Counted from the stretch's first letter, positions 1-11,090 are shown. The stretch is DNA of 64,000 nucleotides from Ascarosepion bandense (GCA_037127315.1 JBBBDQ010000230.1:216001-280000); one strand, 5' to 3'. A program made the numbers and translations. The notes: generated by a model from the letters alone, not told the origin.

Positions 1-1310
1 AAATACTCCCCACACATTCACAAAAGAATTAAGAATTTATTATACGAAGTATATAACTGATTTTAAACAACAATTTCTTCCAATTTAACAAGGAAAATTA
101 TATACAACCAACAGGTACCAAAAATGGAACTGATGCATACAAAAGTCACCCTAGCCTATCTAAAAGAAAACCTACACAACCAAATACGACATAAATATGA
201 GGAAGACATAAAAACAGAATTCACTAAATCACGGAAGAGATTCCTAGATGACTGTTTTATTTTTTGAAATCAACATGTGTAGACATAAAAAAAAACTACA
301 CAATATACTGCAACACTTGCACCCCAAAATCAAATTCACGTTGGAATATAGTCATAAAGAATTACCGTTCCTAGACATACTCATAAAAAAGAAAAGAATT
401 AGATCCTCACCGACATTTACCACAAATCTACAGACACCCAACAATACCTCCACTTCAAGAGTCACCATTCTGAAAACTGTTTAAAATCCATCCCCTATTC
501 CCTGGCTCGACAAATTTGCACAATAGTAGCTGACGAAACCCTTCGTAAAATACACCAAAAAGAACTACAAAAAATATTACAAATAAGATAAAATAATCCA
601 CTAATAAACAACTAGCAGAAAAAAACCATTAGATTCCTTAAAATACCATTAGATTCCTTAAAATACCATTAGATTCCTTAAAATACCATTAATTAGTATT
701 TATTTCGTTAAAATACCATTAGATTCCCTCCGGAATCCAAAAGAACAAGAAAAACATGAAAAAAAGTAGAAAACATTCTAGCATACGTTCCCACACACAA
801 CAAAACAAAGCAGAATTATTCACAAAAATCAAAACACAAACGGAATTACTCAACGAAAATGACAAAATAAAGGAAATCTTAAAGACAACTAAAATAATTA
901 AGAGCAAAGGCCAGCCCCCCAAATTTAAAAGATATCCTAATCTCATCAAACATTCGAACAGCCCACAGCACAGGGGGTTATAAAATGCAAGAAAAAAAAA
1001 GATGCGAGCTATAAGACATAATAATATAAGGAAAAAACTTCAAGTTCAAAATCTCATCTACATTCGAAATAAAATCGGCTCTGAGCTGCAACTCGAAAAA
1101 TGTAGCTAAGATATACGTGGGAGCGACAAAATGCTTGAATAATATGGTATCTCTTCATAAAAGTAATATCAAAGTATTAATTACCAGGAAATTGTATGTC
1201 TCCCAACATTTGCATGAATGCAGTGAGGGGAAATTCAAAGTAATACCTATCTGACAAAATGCAGATTAGGACACACTAATAATGCAGGAAGAAAGATTCA
1301 TAACAAGCAG
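1..1310 (+). pseudogene. Penelope-like element, RT 3' part plus GIY-YIG remnant (decayed)
   Basis: This is a 5'-truncated PLE that runs off the window edge. Bases 121-255 translate to a motif B/C region with GTKM-like and YANL-like remains, ending in a KRFLDDCFI core; LDD replaces the usual YxDD. After a frameshift at about 262, bases 330-400 encode HPKIKFTLEYSH and LPFLDI, typical PLE sequence just after the active site. Bases 440-600 continue with SHHSENCLKSIPYSLARQI in another frame. Bases 756-983 encode the basic linker. Bases 985-1010 give a KCKKK..RCEL cysteine pair, and 1075-1310 give a GIY-YIG nuclease remnant (IYVGATKCL, LHKSNI, SQHLHECSEGKFKVIP) with stops. PLE proteins join an RT to a C-terminal GIY-YIG endonuclease. 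The many frameshifts make this copy dead. It differs clearly from the PLE at 57 kb, so it belongs to another lineage. Confidence 0.85.
621..735. repeat. 20-bp tandem repeat, about 4 units
   Basis: The unit taccattagattccttaaaa occurs three times in a row from about 625. A diverged unit and one more partial copy follow at 712-727. The array interrupts the PLE between the RT end and the nuclease linker. Confidence 0.8.
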
Positions 1311-1317
1311 GGAAAAA

Positions 1318-1535
1318 GCAGAAAAATACATTTACAAACACACAAACTTATACATACACACACACATACACAAGCACTCACGCCAAATTTAAATGGTAAC
1401 CCTAAACAATAAAAAGAAAGACACACAAACACAAACACATATACATACATATACACACACATGCATACATACACACATAAATACACGAACACACCAAATT
1501 CAAATGGTAACCCCAAAAAATAAAAAGAACTTGAT
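1318..1535. repeat. CA-rich microsatellite with a local direct duplication
   Basis: Degenerate (CA)n/(CATA)n sequence. The segment aaatggtaaccc followed by an A-rich stretch and aaaaagaa appears at about 1391 and again at about 1502, which suggests a 110-bp tandem duplication. The open frames here on both strands are low-complexity artefacts. Confidence 0.7.
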
Positions 1536-1669
1536 GACCCATAAAAACAATTCTAGACATTCCTACATAAGGAAGGCGCCTATAAGAGAAATTTAACGTG
1601 CTAATGTTGAAAACCTTAACCCAAAATCCTTTCAAGTTGTGGTAAGCATTTGATTCATTTATCTTTTTA

Positions 1670-2390
1670 CTAGCAGTATAGCCCGGTGTTGCGCGGGTGT
1701 GATGAAAGCTTTAAAACTAATCCATGGTCCTGGAGCTCAGACTCTATGGACGTTGGCACGAAAGACTAAAAAGCAATAGTTGTTTCCAGTTGAAGCGAAA
1801 CCGTATACTGAAAGAATGGATGTAAGTTAAATTTTGATTTCCTAGTATCGATATCAAATACGTTTTTTTCACCGTAAACTGAATTTTGAAGGCTAAATCA
1901 GTCCTCCGAGTAAATGGTATCATGGCTGAAACTAAGAACTACAATTATACCTACTTAGAGCCAAACCCGAAGCAAAAACTAAAATAAAAAGGATGAAAAA
2001 AAATGCAGACATACAAGCAGATAAACAGACACACACACAAACATCGTGCCTTATATATATATATTATCCATTTTCTACACTATTCTAAGAACTGCAACCT
2101 TGAAACTTCCGAATATCGTTTCTTATGTCTTTGTCTATGAGTGTATCAAATTTGATTAACATCGGCCCACTCCTTCTATAACCCGATCTTTTCGATTATC
2201 GATTTTCGATATTTATCGGGCTACCTCGACACAAAACCGAGCTAAGAACACTCGCAGACGCTTATAGTACAACTGTGTAAATTTTCAAGAAAATCGTTTT
2301 GGAGTCTGTAGGTAATGGACACACACGCACACATACAGACACAAATTTCTATTTGTAAATAAGTTTACATTTATTCATTTATCTGTTTAT
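1670..2390 (-). mobile_element. Helitron-like non-autonomous element, copy A
   Basis: Read on the minus strand the element ends in CTAG at 1670-1673 followed by T. About 8 nt upstream lies a short GC hairpin (CCCGCGCAACACCGGG, 1681-1696). Hairpin, spacer and CTRR followed by T is the standard Helitron 3' end. The far part (2050-2385) is about 85% identical by eye to 36035-36355 and ends in CA-rich sequence. A middle part (1845-1980) matches the third internal unit of the copy at 45.2-45.4 kb. No Rep/helicase coding is visible. The 5' TC end is not certain. Confidence 0.6.
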
Positions 2391-2675
2391 CTATTTATAC
2401 ATGTGCTGATGTGAAAAACCACAAACCTTTCAACCGGCTAACATTTTATTTTATTTTATTTTATTTGATATTACTTACTTTCACTTACTGACTTATTTAT
2501 AAACAACACCCTGGCCCTCAGAAACAAAAGTCAAGTTTAGACTCGAAATATGTGTAGCGTCACCAATACCATTATAGCAAAAATGTATCATAAAATTTAT
2601 AATAACAACAACAATAAATATGCACTTTAAACAAAACGTTCACGGCGTCTCACACATTTTATTCTCTCTCTTTCG

Positions 2676-2730
<55 letters not shown>
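2391..2730. other. No gene; AT-rich with (TA)n at 2680-2731
   Basis: Contains a short TTTTA run near 2440-2465 and a (TA)n tract that abuts the mariner element. No coding signal is visible. Confidence 0.6.
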
Positions 2731-2731
<1 letters not shown>

Positions 2732-2732
<1 letters not shown>

Positions 2733-3521
2733 GGTGCGATGGATAAATCGTCGACTAAATTATGAAAAATGAAAATATCGTTTTAAAGGGTATATTTATC
2801 AAAAATTACACAAAAATATTTCGAAATACCAAAGAGGGAAACTAGTCAAGAAAACCGACTTCAGAATTTTATGCAACTCTTCGAGAGAGAATCCTGTTTA
2901 TGTAAGTGAATGCTGTCATAATCTTCAGCTTCATTTTATCTTTGGTGTTACAAGAAGTTTGTTGGTCTCTTGCTCGGCCTCCTCACAAATAAGAACCAAA
3001 ACGGTTACAGTCTGGGGAGTTAGGTGATCAAATTTTAGGGGTGATGTGGTTGCAGAAAATGCCTGAGAGCCATTACTGTGTTCTAGTGCTTGCTCGTTAT
3101 AGTACAGTGTCCTATTGCTAGGCATAAGGTCTTCCAGCAGCCACCCCATTGACAAGTGGCAGCACTACCCACTCAAAGCACTTGATGTAGGCCTCTTTGT
3201 TTAGTCTGAGGCCCGAAACGATAAATTTGGGAGTCTTTTCTTGTCAGAACGTAATCACTATTAGACTTATGAAACTCTTTTTGAATACTATGCACTTTCC
3301 TCAGATTGACACTCAAACACACTGAAATGATCTCATTGAAGATAGGGGTATGTATGCCAAGCAGTAAAGAATGTCGTTTTCATTTTTTCCGGCGGAATAA
3401 AATGCATCATTGAGCTTATTTTCTTAACTGGCACTGGGCAGTAAACAAAATCACAAACAAACAATGCGCATGCTCGAAATTAAAAAAAATAATATGGCGA
3501 AAATTTACCCATCACCACCTG
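2732..3521 (-). pseudogene. mariner transposon, internally deleted and dead
   Basis: Terminal inverted repeats: CGGTGCGATGGATAAAT at 2732 and, on the other strand from 3521, CAGGTGGTGATGGGTAAAT. Both are bounded by TA, the Tc1/mariner target site. The minus strand between about 3150 and 2890 translates, with stops, to a mariner C-terminal catalytic region: GRPYA then a decayed QxD, CNHITPKI, SPNSPDCN (the third catalytic Asp neighbourhood) and CNTKDKMKLKIMTAFTYIN. Full mariners are about 1.3 kb; this one is about 790 bp, so the N-terminal part is reduced. The open frame at 2931-3155 is a different reading frame of the same remnant. Confidence 0.75.
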
Positions 3522-3524
3522 TAC

Positions 3525-3725
3525 ACAGATAATGCATCAATCTGAACTAAATTAATGAATAATAATCTAATTAGAAAAAAATATTGAGTCTATCAAAAGG
3601 TTTATTAGATCTCATTTAAACACACACACACACGGATACCCACCAAACCCTATCCGTGACATAAATACACATACAATAAAAATAGACTACAAATAATTAA
3701 TAAAAACAAAAACCCAACGTTCAAT
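3525..3725. other. No gene; AT-rich with short CA tract
   Basis: AT-rich intergenic sequence with a short (CA)n run at about 3620-3634. Nothing else is recognised. Confidence 0.5.
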
Positions 3726-3825
3726 AACATTAACTACGAACACGGTAACAACACGCTAATCGTGTACAGTACAAAACACATGCACTATACCATATCATGC
3801 CCAACGACTTACATTCTGTTACACG

Positions 3826-4004
3826 TAAAATAACATTCACTCTCGAAAATGGCGTAAAGTATAGCCGAAAGCGCTCGGATAAATAAAATATTTGGACCAT
3901 TTTTATATAATTTATATCCTGAAAAGAAAAAAATAATATCATATGAAAAATTAGAAAAAAACTTAACAATGTCACCTTCTCTGTCATTTTTACTGAAACC
4001 TGCA
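3826..4004 (+). repeat. Hammerhead-like repeat, copy 1
   Basis: Shares an ordered set of blocks with 13626-13801: a tcattctcga-aatggc head, a GCCGAAAGCGCT segment (3864-3875 here), a middle with ttggac and tcctgaaaag, and an end reading gtcattt..tgaaacctgc. The head resembles a hammerhead ribozyme core (UGAUAA then stem then GAAA), but the first box is eroded in this copy. It ends next to a (TA)n stretch. Confidence 0.55.
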
Positions 4005-4239
4005 TATATATATGCGGATGAAAATTTATGCTTTTATCCGTCGAGAGAGCATTTGGAGAAATGTTAGATATTAAAAATAGTAGCTACTCACAGGTATTTA
4101 TGCATTGTTCTTTAGCATTGAATTGAACACTCTTGGCTAACTATCTACGTTTATATGACAATATAAAGAATGGGTGTTGTATATCAATAAACAGACAAAC
4201 ACGGGTGTATATAAAAATATATGACTTATATTTTTATTG

Positions 4240-4648
4240 ATGAACGATGGACCGTGTAGCCTAGTGAACAGAGAGTGAGAGAGCGCGCTTCTAAGGGTTG
4301 ACGGATTGCGTACCCCACAATAGCAGCATGCTATTGGGGGCAGCTGTGAACTGCCTTCCTTCGTGTTCTGTGGTTCTGCTCAGACTCGTCTCTCTGACTG
4401 GCGAATCCGTGTTTTCGCAGTCTTTATATATCTTCCAAAACCGGGACTTGTTTCTTCCGGCTTTGCCTTGATCACGCGACGCCCACGCGACGCTTACGTA
4501 ATTCTCAGAGACACCTGTTCTGTTTGCCTCTTGTAGCCATTTCCGCTACTGCCGGAAATAAGGTCAAACAACCATCCGTTCCTTTCAACGGCCGGAAAAC
4601 GCCCCCGCTTCCTCACTTCCTCGGGTGGGCCTAGATTGTTATATTACA
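4240..4648. repeat. GC-rich island, possible solo LTR
   Basis: A 400-bp block is much richer in GC than its surroundings, with sharp edges. It holds a TATA-like tttatatat at about 4426, several CGCGACG words and palindromic fragments. It could be a solo LTR (TGTAGCC at 4254 to TTACA at 4649) or a remnant promoter. There are no target-site duplications and no second copy in the window. Confidence 0.3.
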
Positions 4649-4705
4649 TGGGAAATAGGCACAAACAGATAAAACGATAAAAAGAAAAAATATAAACACA
4701 CTGGA

Positions 4706-4707
<2 letters not shown>

Positions 4708-4745
<38 letters not shown>

Positions 4746-4761
4746 AAATGGGCATGAACAC

Positions 4762-4814
<53 letters not shown>

Positions 4815-4832
4815 CTGACTGACTGATACTAC

Positions 4833-4872
<40 letters not shown>

Positions 4873-4888
4873 AAATGGGCATGAACAC

Positions 4889-4924
<36 letters not shown>

Positions 4925-4945
4925 GAAATGGGCATGAACACTGGC

Positions 4946-4997
<52 letters not shown>

Positions 4998-5013
4998 AAA
5001 TGGGCATAAACAC

Positions 5014-5050
<37 letters not shown>

Positions 5051-5103
5051 CTGACTGACATAGATAGATAGATAGATAGATAGATAAAAATGGGCATGAA
5101 CAC

Positions 5104-5138
<35 letters not shown>

Positions 5139-5157
5139 TTCATTCATTCATTCATTC
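4708..5157. repeat. (GATA)n higher-order array
   Basis: Runs of GATA are separated by a recurring spacer, aaaaatgggcatgaacaca (near 4744, 4871, 4925, 4995 and 5086), and by gactgactga-type spacers (near 4813 and 5048). The SIYL-repeat open frames on the minus strand are artefacts of the tetranucleotide. Confidence 0.95.
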
Positions 5158-5684
5158 AAACTTAGTATAAATCTATGACTACTGGGAAAGGTTGTATTTT
5201 CTGTTATGTTTCAGTTTTTGATGTTCATTTCTTCACCTTTTCATTGATTATTTTTCGATTCTTTTACTTTTTGTGTTGCAGGGGCGGTGCATAGTTTTTG
5301 TTTCGTATTTTCTACGACTTTAATTACTTATGAGGGATCTATTATTAAAGCCTGATAACACAAATGCTGAAGGCGCCATTTTCCTGTAGTATTTCTTTCA
5401 TAAAACATTGCTGTGTTCTAATTCAGTCGCCCGTTCGAGATTTCTCTTTTATTTATTCTTTTTCGGTTTGCGGATCTTTTATTCTACGACAGAATTTCCA
5501 TAGCTGACATTTTTATATTATTTTCTTTCTTTCTTTCCTCTTCCTTTGTTTCCTTGTTTCTTTCTTTCGTGCAAACATTACTGCTATATTGCTTTCTTTT
5601 TCATGCTTAATTTTGTCAGATATTTACATTTCCACAATTCTTTCTTTCTTTATTTTTCCTTTCTTTTTCTTCTACTATCATTTT

Positions 5685-5716
<32 letters not shown>

Positions 5717-5770
5717 TTTGCCATAATTTTCCGTTCTTTTTGTATTAAATTTCATTACCCCAAATCGGAT
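5158..5770. other. No gene; T-rich with (CTTT)n at 5686-5720
   Basis: T-rich sequence grading into CTTT repeats. The open frame at 5546-5809 is low-complexity F/L/S translation. Confidence 0.6.
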
Positions 5771-6070
5771 GTACGTTGTGGTGCAGTGAATATTGACTCG
5801 GTACTATAAATCGAGGAGCCGTAGTTCGAATTCCAGTTGAATTCCTTGCATTCATTTATGCACAAATACCCCTGGGAAAGGTATGAATCCGTCTCTCCCC
5901 TCCAGTTACGGGTTAAATAATGGGACATATTCGGTTCAATAATCTTGGCTAGCAACCGCAGAAAGTAATGGCAACCTTACTGCGGGAAAATAAAAATTTG
6001 CCCAGTCAGTCATGTCTCTTTCGAGACATGATCGCCCATGCGTGTATCAAGTATGGCACTTAACTGACTG
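5771..6070 (+). repeat. tRNA-derived SINE (family S1), full length
   Basis: Starts with a tRNA-like head: A-box-like ttgtggtgcagtgaatattg and B-box-like agttcgaattcc at about 5825. The body has shared landmarks: ttgcattca, aaataccc.tgggaaagg, gcagaaagtaatggcaacc and a 10-bp hairpin tcatgtctc..gagacatga. It ends cacttaactgactga. At least ten other copies lie in this window. Octopus and squid tRNA SINEs are well known; I cannot assign a named subfamily. Confidence 0.9.
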
Positions 6071-6728
6071 ATCCCAAATCGTTCTTTTTCATTACTTTCT
6101 TTTTTTCTTCATTTGCGATCATTTTCTTTTAATTTCCTCTTTTTTTTTAATTTAAATTTTCATGATTCTTCGTTTTTTTCATCCTTTCTCGATTTTTCTG
6201 TCTTTTTTCACTATCAATATTTACATTTCTTTCCTCTTTGATAATTTGATTGTAATGGAATCCACAGTCCTTATCGCCTATGTGGACTGACTATATTAGT
6301 AGCCATCTATTGTGGGCATAGGAAATACCTGTGACTTCGGCAGTTATAGCCTGTCATCAGATTCCCTGTTTTGCCATAGTATATTTTCTTAAAATATAAC
6401 TTTATTTTTTCGTCTATGCACGTGCTGTTGTTCTTTCAATCGAGTAAAATCTTGTCTGTTTGAAAACTCTTCAAAGGATACAACATAATTTTCGTTTTTG
6501 TTATTCTTTGATATATTTTTCTAACTTTATATTTTTGTCATTTTGTCTCAATCATCGTTTTCCTTTCTCTACTCATTCTTAATTTTCATTTCCCGCATCT
6601 TCGCTTATTCTTTCTTTCTTTCTTTCTTTCCTTCTTTCTTTCTTTCTTTCTTTCCATAATATTCCGTTCATTTTTTTCTTAATTTTCATTTCCAACATTC
6701 TTTATTTATTCGTCCTTTTTTTTTTTTT
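6071..6728. other. No gene; T-rich with (CTTT)n
   Basis: Poly-T and CTTT tracts, notably 6610-6652. Nothing else is recognised. Confidence 0.6.
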
Positions 6729-6991
6729 ATAAGCGTTTAACCCCGAGCAAGGCATGTCACTGCCACTACTGCGCAGGGGGCTACATAGAGTGGAGAAAGG
6801 ATGATTAAATATAGGAAATGTCAGAGGGTGGGTGATAGGCGGATAGGGATACCGAGAATGGTTAAATATAGGAAATGTCAGAGGGTGGGTGATAGGCGGG
6901 TAAGGATACCGAGAAAAAGGGTTGGGTAGATGACAGTGTTCTGAGAATAATTGGGAGTTAGTATGATAGGAGGTGTCTATTGACCCTACAT

Positions 6992-8281
6992 TTAAACACC
7001 TGAATATTGTAGCTGTCGGGAAAGCAGACTTGTGGAAGGGAGTTCCACGGGCGGGAAGCGCGAGGAAAAGAAGCTTTTCGAGTAGAATTTACGGTTACAT
7101 CTTATCTGTTTAACTGTAAAAGGGTGGGACCTAGTTGCTAATCTAGTAACTCGTGTAAATTCGTGCTTAGGCGGCACCAGTGATCTAAGCTCATCGGAGC
7201 AGAAGCCATGAAAGTACTTGTAGAAGAGGCACAGGGAAGCCATATCACGCCGGTGAGAGAGTGGTTGCAGACGGTCTGCCAAGTCAGTATCAACCACGTT
7301 ACAGATCCTCCTTTGCATTTTGTCAAGAAGCCCAAGGAGAGCAGCAGGGGCACCCGAACATATATGGCAGCAATATTCAATACACGGGCGGATGGTAGAT
7401 TTGTATATGTGCAGAATAGATTCAGGTGGGAAAAACTTCCGGGCCCTGCACAGAGAGCCGACTTTCATAGCAGCAGATTTGGCAATGGATTCGATATAGT
7501 CATTCCATTTGTGGTCCGCCGAAAGTGTAAGGCCAAGGAGGCGTAGTATTCTACTCTCTGGGAGGCAAGCCTGTCCCATGCTAATGGGAGGTAGATGCGA
7601 TTGTCTATGGTGGTTAGTTGATAACAGCTTCGTTTTAGAAGCATTGAAATTTACTAGCCATTTCCTACCCCAGGCCACTACGGATTGAAGGTCCTTTTCA
7701 AGTACAGCAGCGAGGTTCGCTTTGTCGTTCACACCTGGTTTTTGATCGATGCGAGAGTAGATTGTTGTGTCATCGGGGAGATCATTAATGTAGATCAGAA
7801 AGAGCGTGGGATCTAGGACAGAACCTTTAGGGACGCCCGCGTTCGTATGGTAGTTTTGGGAGGCATGCCCATTTAATACTACCTTCAATGTGCGTTTAGA
7901 GAGGAATGACTGGATGAGGTCAAACAGATGTCCAGTTATCCCGTAACTCCGCAGTTTGTACAAGAGGCCAGCATGCCAGAACCTGTCGAATGCTTTGGAG
8001 ATATCAATGGCAACGGTTTGGGCTTCGCCATTCTTGTTAAGTGCCCGGTATATGTACTCGGTAATGGTCGATAGCATATCAGCAGTAAACCTGGTGAAGC
8101 GAAACCCGTACACTTTGTCAGAGAGAAGCCTGTGGGCCGTGAGATGCTGAATCACCTCGGCGTTGATGATGGCTTCGTAAACTTTGCCAAAGATCGGAAG
8201 GAGACTAATAGGACGGTAATTGGCGGGGTCTGAGGTTTCGCCAGAATTCTTAAATATAGGAACTACACAGGAGGCTTCCAA
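6992..8281 (-). pseudogene. LINE-J reverse transcriptase, active site deleted
   Basis: A 429-residue frame. RT landmarks in order: PIFKNSGETSDPANYRPISL (motif 1-2), AVAIDISKAFDRFWH-type motif A (Asp kept), AGVPKGSVLDPTLFLIYIND (motif B; the family norm QGSVLGP is changed at two positions) and INDLPDDTTIYS, where motif C should be. Relatives at 16.63 kb and 14.72 kb have GIYADDTT here, so about 11 residues including the Tyr-Ala of YADD are missing. The C-terminal part keeps the thumb region (STIRPCIEYCCHI, SHRRDMASLCLFYKYFHGF, RSHPFTVKQIRCNRKFYS). The frame is long and open, but the enzyme is probably inactive. Jockey/CR1-type clade is inferred from these motifs. Confidence 0.9.
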
Positions 8282-8913
8282 CAGGCAAGAAAACAGGAAG
8301 CAGATAGGCAGAAGTTATAGAGTTTAGAGAGGACAGAGGAGAGTTCTGGGGCACTTTTCTTTAGTACTATGACTGGGATTCCGTCACCGCCGCTCGCTTT
8401 TTGTGAGTCAAGTTGTGCAATTATCTTGGCGACCAGCGAGAGTGTGATGTGGACGTTATTTAGTTGAGCCTTAGTTCTGGGTGGGAAGTCGGGTGTAGGC
8501 ATTCCTAACGAGTCCAGTGTCGAATTGGTGGATAATGTACAGGCAAAGCATTCAGCCTTGTCCGCTGGGTAGGTGAGAACTTCAAACTCATTTATTAGTG
8601 GGCGTATTGAAGTCTTGCTCTTGTTGAGCACGCTTTTGCAGAGTCGCCAGTAATCTTTGGAGTCAAACTTAGAGGATGCTATGCGTTGCCTCATTCTGGT
8701 AGCAAACGCCTTCTTAGCTTCGTTCAGTACTTTTTTACACTTGTTCCGTGCTGTGGAGAAAAGGCGCCTGTTTTGGTTCGAAGAGCAGTTTCGATAGAAC
8801 CGGAAGAAATGGTTCCGGAGGGCAATGGCGGCCGAGCAAGCGGGTGAGAACCAGGTGATAAAAGCATCGATGCCAGCCTTAACCCAAGAGGAGAACTCGG
8901 AAGCACAGATCGA
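8263..8913 (-). pseudogene. LINE-J linker and RT N-terminal segment
   Basis: Open on the minus strand from about 8913 to 8263. It begins in the WVKAGIDAFI region and runs through RNKCKKVLNEAK, MRQRIASSKFDSKDYWRLCK (8694 down) and ASGGDGIPVIVLKKSAPELS, the usual stretch ahead of the RT fingers. The copy at 37.6 kb has about 13 more residues after GIDAFI, so this copy carries an in-frame deletion at about 8865. The frame ends at SCFLACWKPPV, where a 1-nt shift near 8275 would lead into the main RT frame. Confidence 0.8.
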
Positions 8914-9049
8914 AGACGTTGTTCCAGGGGACGTCGCAGAGGAAGTCTCGGAACGTGTCCCAGTCTGCTCTCTGGTAGCAGTATGATATTCTGCTGGTCT
9001 GGTTTTTTTGGCTAGAGTTAGCGCGGATTGAGATGTTGACGGAGACTAC

Positions 9050-9712
9050 GGCGCGGTCAGTTTCCGAGGGGGCAGAGTTGCCTGGTAGTGCAAGTGTCTG
9101 GGATGGAGGTAAAGCAAAGGTCGAGTAAAGAGTCCCTTCCGTTAGGGTTTTTAGAGAAACGCGTGGGGAAGTGCACCACTTGCGTTAGAGCTTAGGTTAT
9201 TGAAAAATACATGGTGCGGATCCAAGCAAGGTCGGTGACTGAGTTTTCAAGCCACTTGGTGTGTTGGGCGTTAAAATCGTCAAACACAAATATATGGGCA
9301 GATGGGTAAGAAGAAATGGCCCTGTCGATATTAGTAGAGATGCTATCAAGTACCGTACAGTCAGAGGAGGAGAGGGAATGGTAGAAGAAGAAGAGATAGC
9401 TGACCGAGCTTAGAAGTGAGAGACGGAAGTACATGTTGGAATGATTCAGGGATTCAAGAGATGTGACCCTGGTTAGGGGAAGTTGTTCGCTAACATATTC
9501 ACCAAGCCCATGCATTTGGACATTGGAGTCCTTCCTGAAGAGGGGAAGGTAACCAGGAAGAAACAACTCCGAATAGGGGATAGAAGGGTCAAGGTTAGTC
9601 TCACAGATAGCTAAGATATCGGGTGAGTGAGTTAGAAGGAATGATTCTACAGTATTAAAGTTACTGCGAATACCTCGTATGTTTGTGAAGGAAACGCAGA
9701 TAGGTTTGGGCG
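9050..9712 (-). pseudogene. LINE-J endonuclease domain (APE-like), damaged
   Basis: In phase from 9712 the minus strand reads ICVSFTNIRGIRSNFNTVES, then LAICETNLD (the catalytic Glu box) and ELFLPGYLPLFRKDSN. The open frame 9566-9192 continues with VQMHGLGEYV and VFDDFNAQHTKWL, matching the GDFNAHH box of APE-type LINE endonucleases with the first Gly changed to Asp and the first His to Gln. Past a frame change near 9192 the SDHxxV box, at about 9050-9062, reads TDRAVV, so the catalytic His is replaced by Arg. The enzyme would nick genomic DNA to prime reverse transcription; here several essential positions are altered, so it is probably inactive. Confidence 0.8.
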
Positions 9713-9716
9713 ATTT

Positions 9717-9725
9717 CTTCCTTTT

Positions 9726-9758
<33 letters not shown>

Positions 9759-9858
9759 TTTCTTTCTTTCTTTCTTTCTTTCTATAATATTCAGTTTATT
9801 CTTTTTTTCTTAATTTTAATTTCAAACATTCTTTATTTATTCGTCCTGTCTTCCTTTT

Positions 9859-9894
<36 letters not shown>

Positions 9895-9960
9895 TCCATA
9901 ATATTCCGTTCATTTTTTTTCTTTATTTTCATTTCCAACATTCTTTATTTATTCATCATT

Positions 9961-10008
<48 letters not shown>

Positions 10009-10065
10009 TCGTCACTGCTATCGTTTTCCTTTCTTTCTTGTTTCTTAATTTTCATTTTGACCATT

Positions 10066-10096
<31 letters not shown>

Positions 10097-11090
10097 ACTG
10101 CCATCTTTTTACATTCTTTTCTCTTTCTTAATTTTATTTTTCCCATTCTTCGTTTTTTCTTTTGTTTATATATATGTTCTTTCTTTGTTTTTTTTACTGT
10201 CATCAAATTCTTTTTCCGTTTTTTTAATATTCATTTCTCCCATTCTTCGTTTTCATTCCTATTTTTATCTTTTTTTCTTTTCTCAATGTTATCATTTTCC
10301 ATTCTTTTCTTTTCTTAATCTCCCATCTTTCATTTTTCTTTTCCTTTCCTTTTTTCTTCACTGCCATCACATTCATATTCATCATATTCATTTCTACTTT
10401 CTTACATTCTTTATCTTTTTTTCCTTCTGTCTTTTTTTTCTTTCTTTTTTAATTAACATCAGTTTCATTTTTTCTCTTTCTTAATTTTCATTTGTTCCAT
10501 TCTTATTTTTCCTTATTTCCTTCCTTCCTTCCTTCCTTCCTTCCTTCATTCATTCATTAATAATTTCTTTCGTTCCGTCCTTACTTCCTTCCTTCCTTTC
10601 TTTCTTTCTTTCTTTCTTTCTTACTTTCCTTCTTCATATATCCCTTCCTACTTTCCTTCCTTCATTTCTTCCTTCATTCTTTCTTTTATTGATTTCTTTA
10701 TTGATTTATTTATTCCGTTCTTCATTCCTTCATTCATTCCTTCCTTCCTTCCTTCATTTCTTAATTCCTTTCTTCCTTCATTTTTCCTTCTTTCCTTCAT
10801 TCATTCCATTCTTCCTTCCTTCCTTTATACATTCCTTCCTTCCATCCTTTCTTGCCTTCATTTTTTCATTCATTCCTTCCTTCTTTCTTCAATTCATTTC
10901 GTCCTTCTATCCTTTCATCCTACATTCTTTGGTTCCTTCGTTTCTTTCTTCCTTCCTTCATTCATTTTTTCGTTCCTTTCTTCCTTCCTTCATTCATTCA
11001 TTCCTTCCTTCCTTGTTACCTCTTTACTTCTATTTTATTTATCTACCTCTCACTGTTTGATATTTATCTTCTCTTTCTCCCTGCAATTTG
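9717..11090 (+). repeat. 1.4-kb polypyrimidine tract
   Basis: One strand is almost only C and T: (CTTT)n blocks to 10100 with recurring ttccataatattccgttcattt units (6648, 9893 and a variant at 9782), then (CTTC)n/(CATT)n to 11000. The long F/L/S-rich frames are artefacts. A homopurine-homopyrimidine run of this size can form triplex DNA. Confidence 0.9.

Larger units (their letters stand above)
6729..9716 (-). mobile_element. LINE-J, Jockey-superclade non-LTR retrotransposon, best copy
   Basis: The minus-strand element runs from an APE-type endonuclease start at about 9712 to a 3' tail at 6729-6780 that ends in poly-A (poly-T on the plus strand). The same tail (CTGCGCA, GTGGCA, TGCCTTGC, GGGGT, then A-rich) recurs at about twelve places in the window. 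Order: endonuclease 9712-9050, linker 8990-8660, RT 8690-6992, then about 260 bp of 3' UTR. Damage includes a frameshift near 8915, a small deletion near 8865, a frameshift near 8275, an 11-codon loss at the RT active site near 7775 and an altered endonuclease SDH box. It lies against (CTTT)n at its 5' side. Confidence 0.9.

Noticed and set aside
4639..5147. Frames of 104-167 residues rich in S-I-Y-L
   Set aside because: Direct translation of (GATA)n in several frames at once; not genes. The same holds for 48421-49612 and 56795-57139.
7208..7546. 112-residue plus-strand frame
   Set aside because: Antisense shadow of the LINE-J RT on the minus strand.
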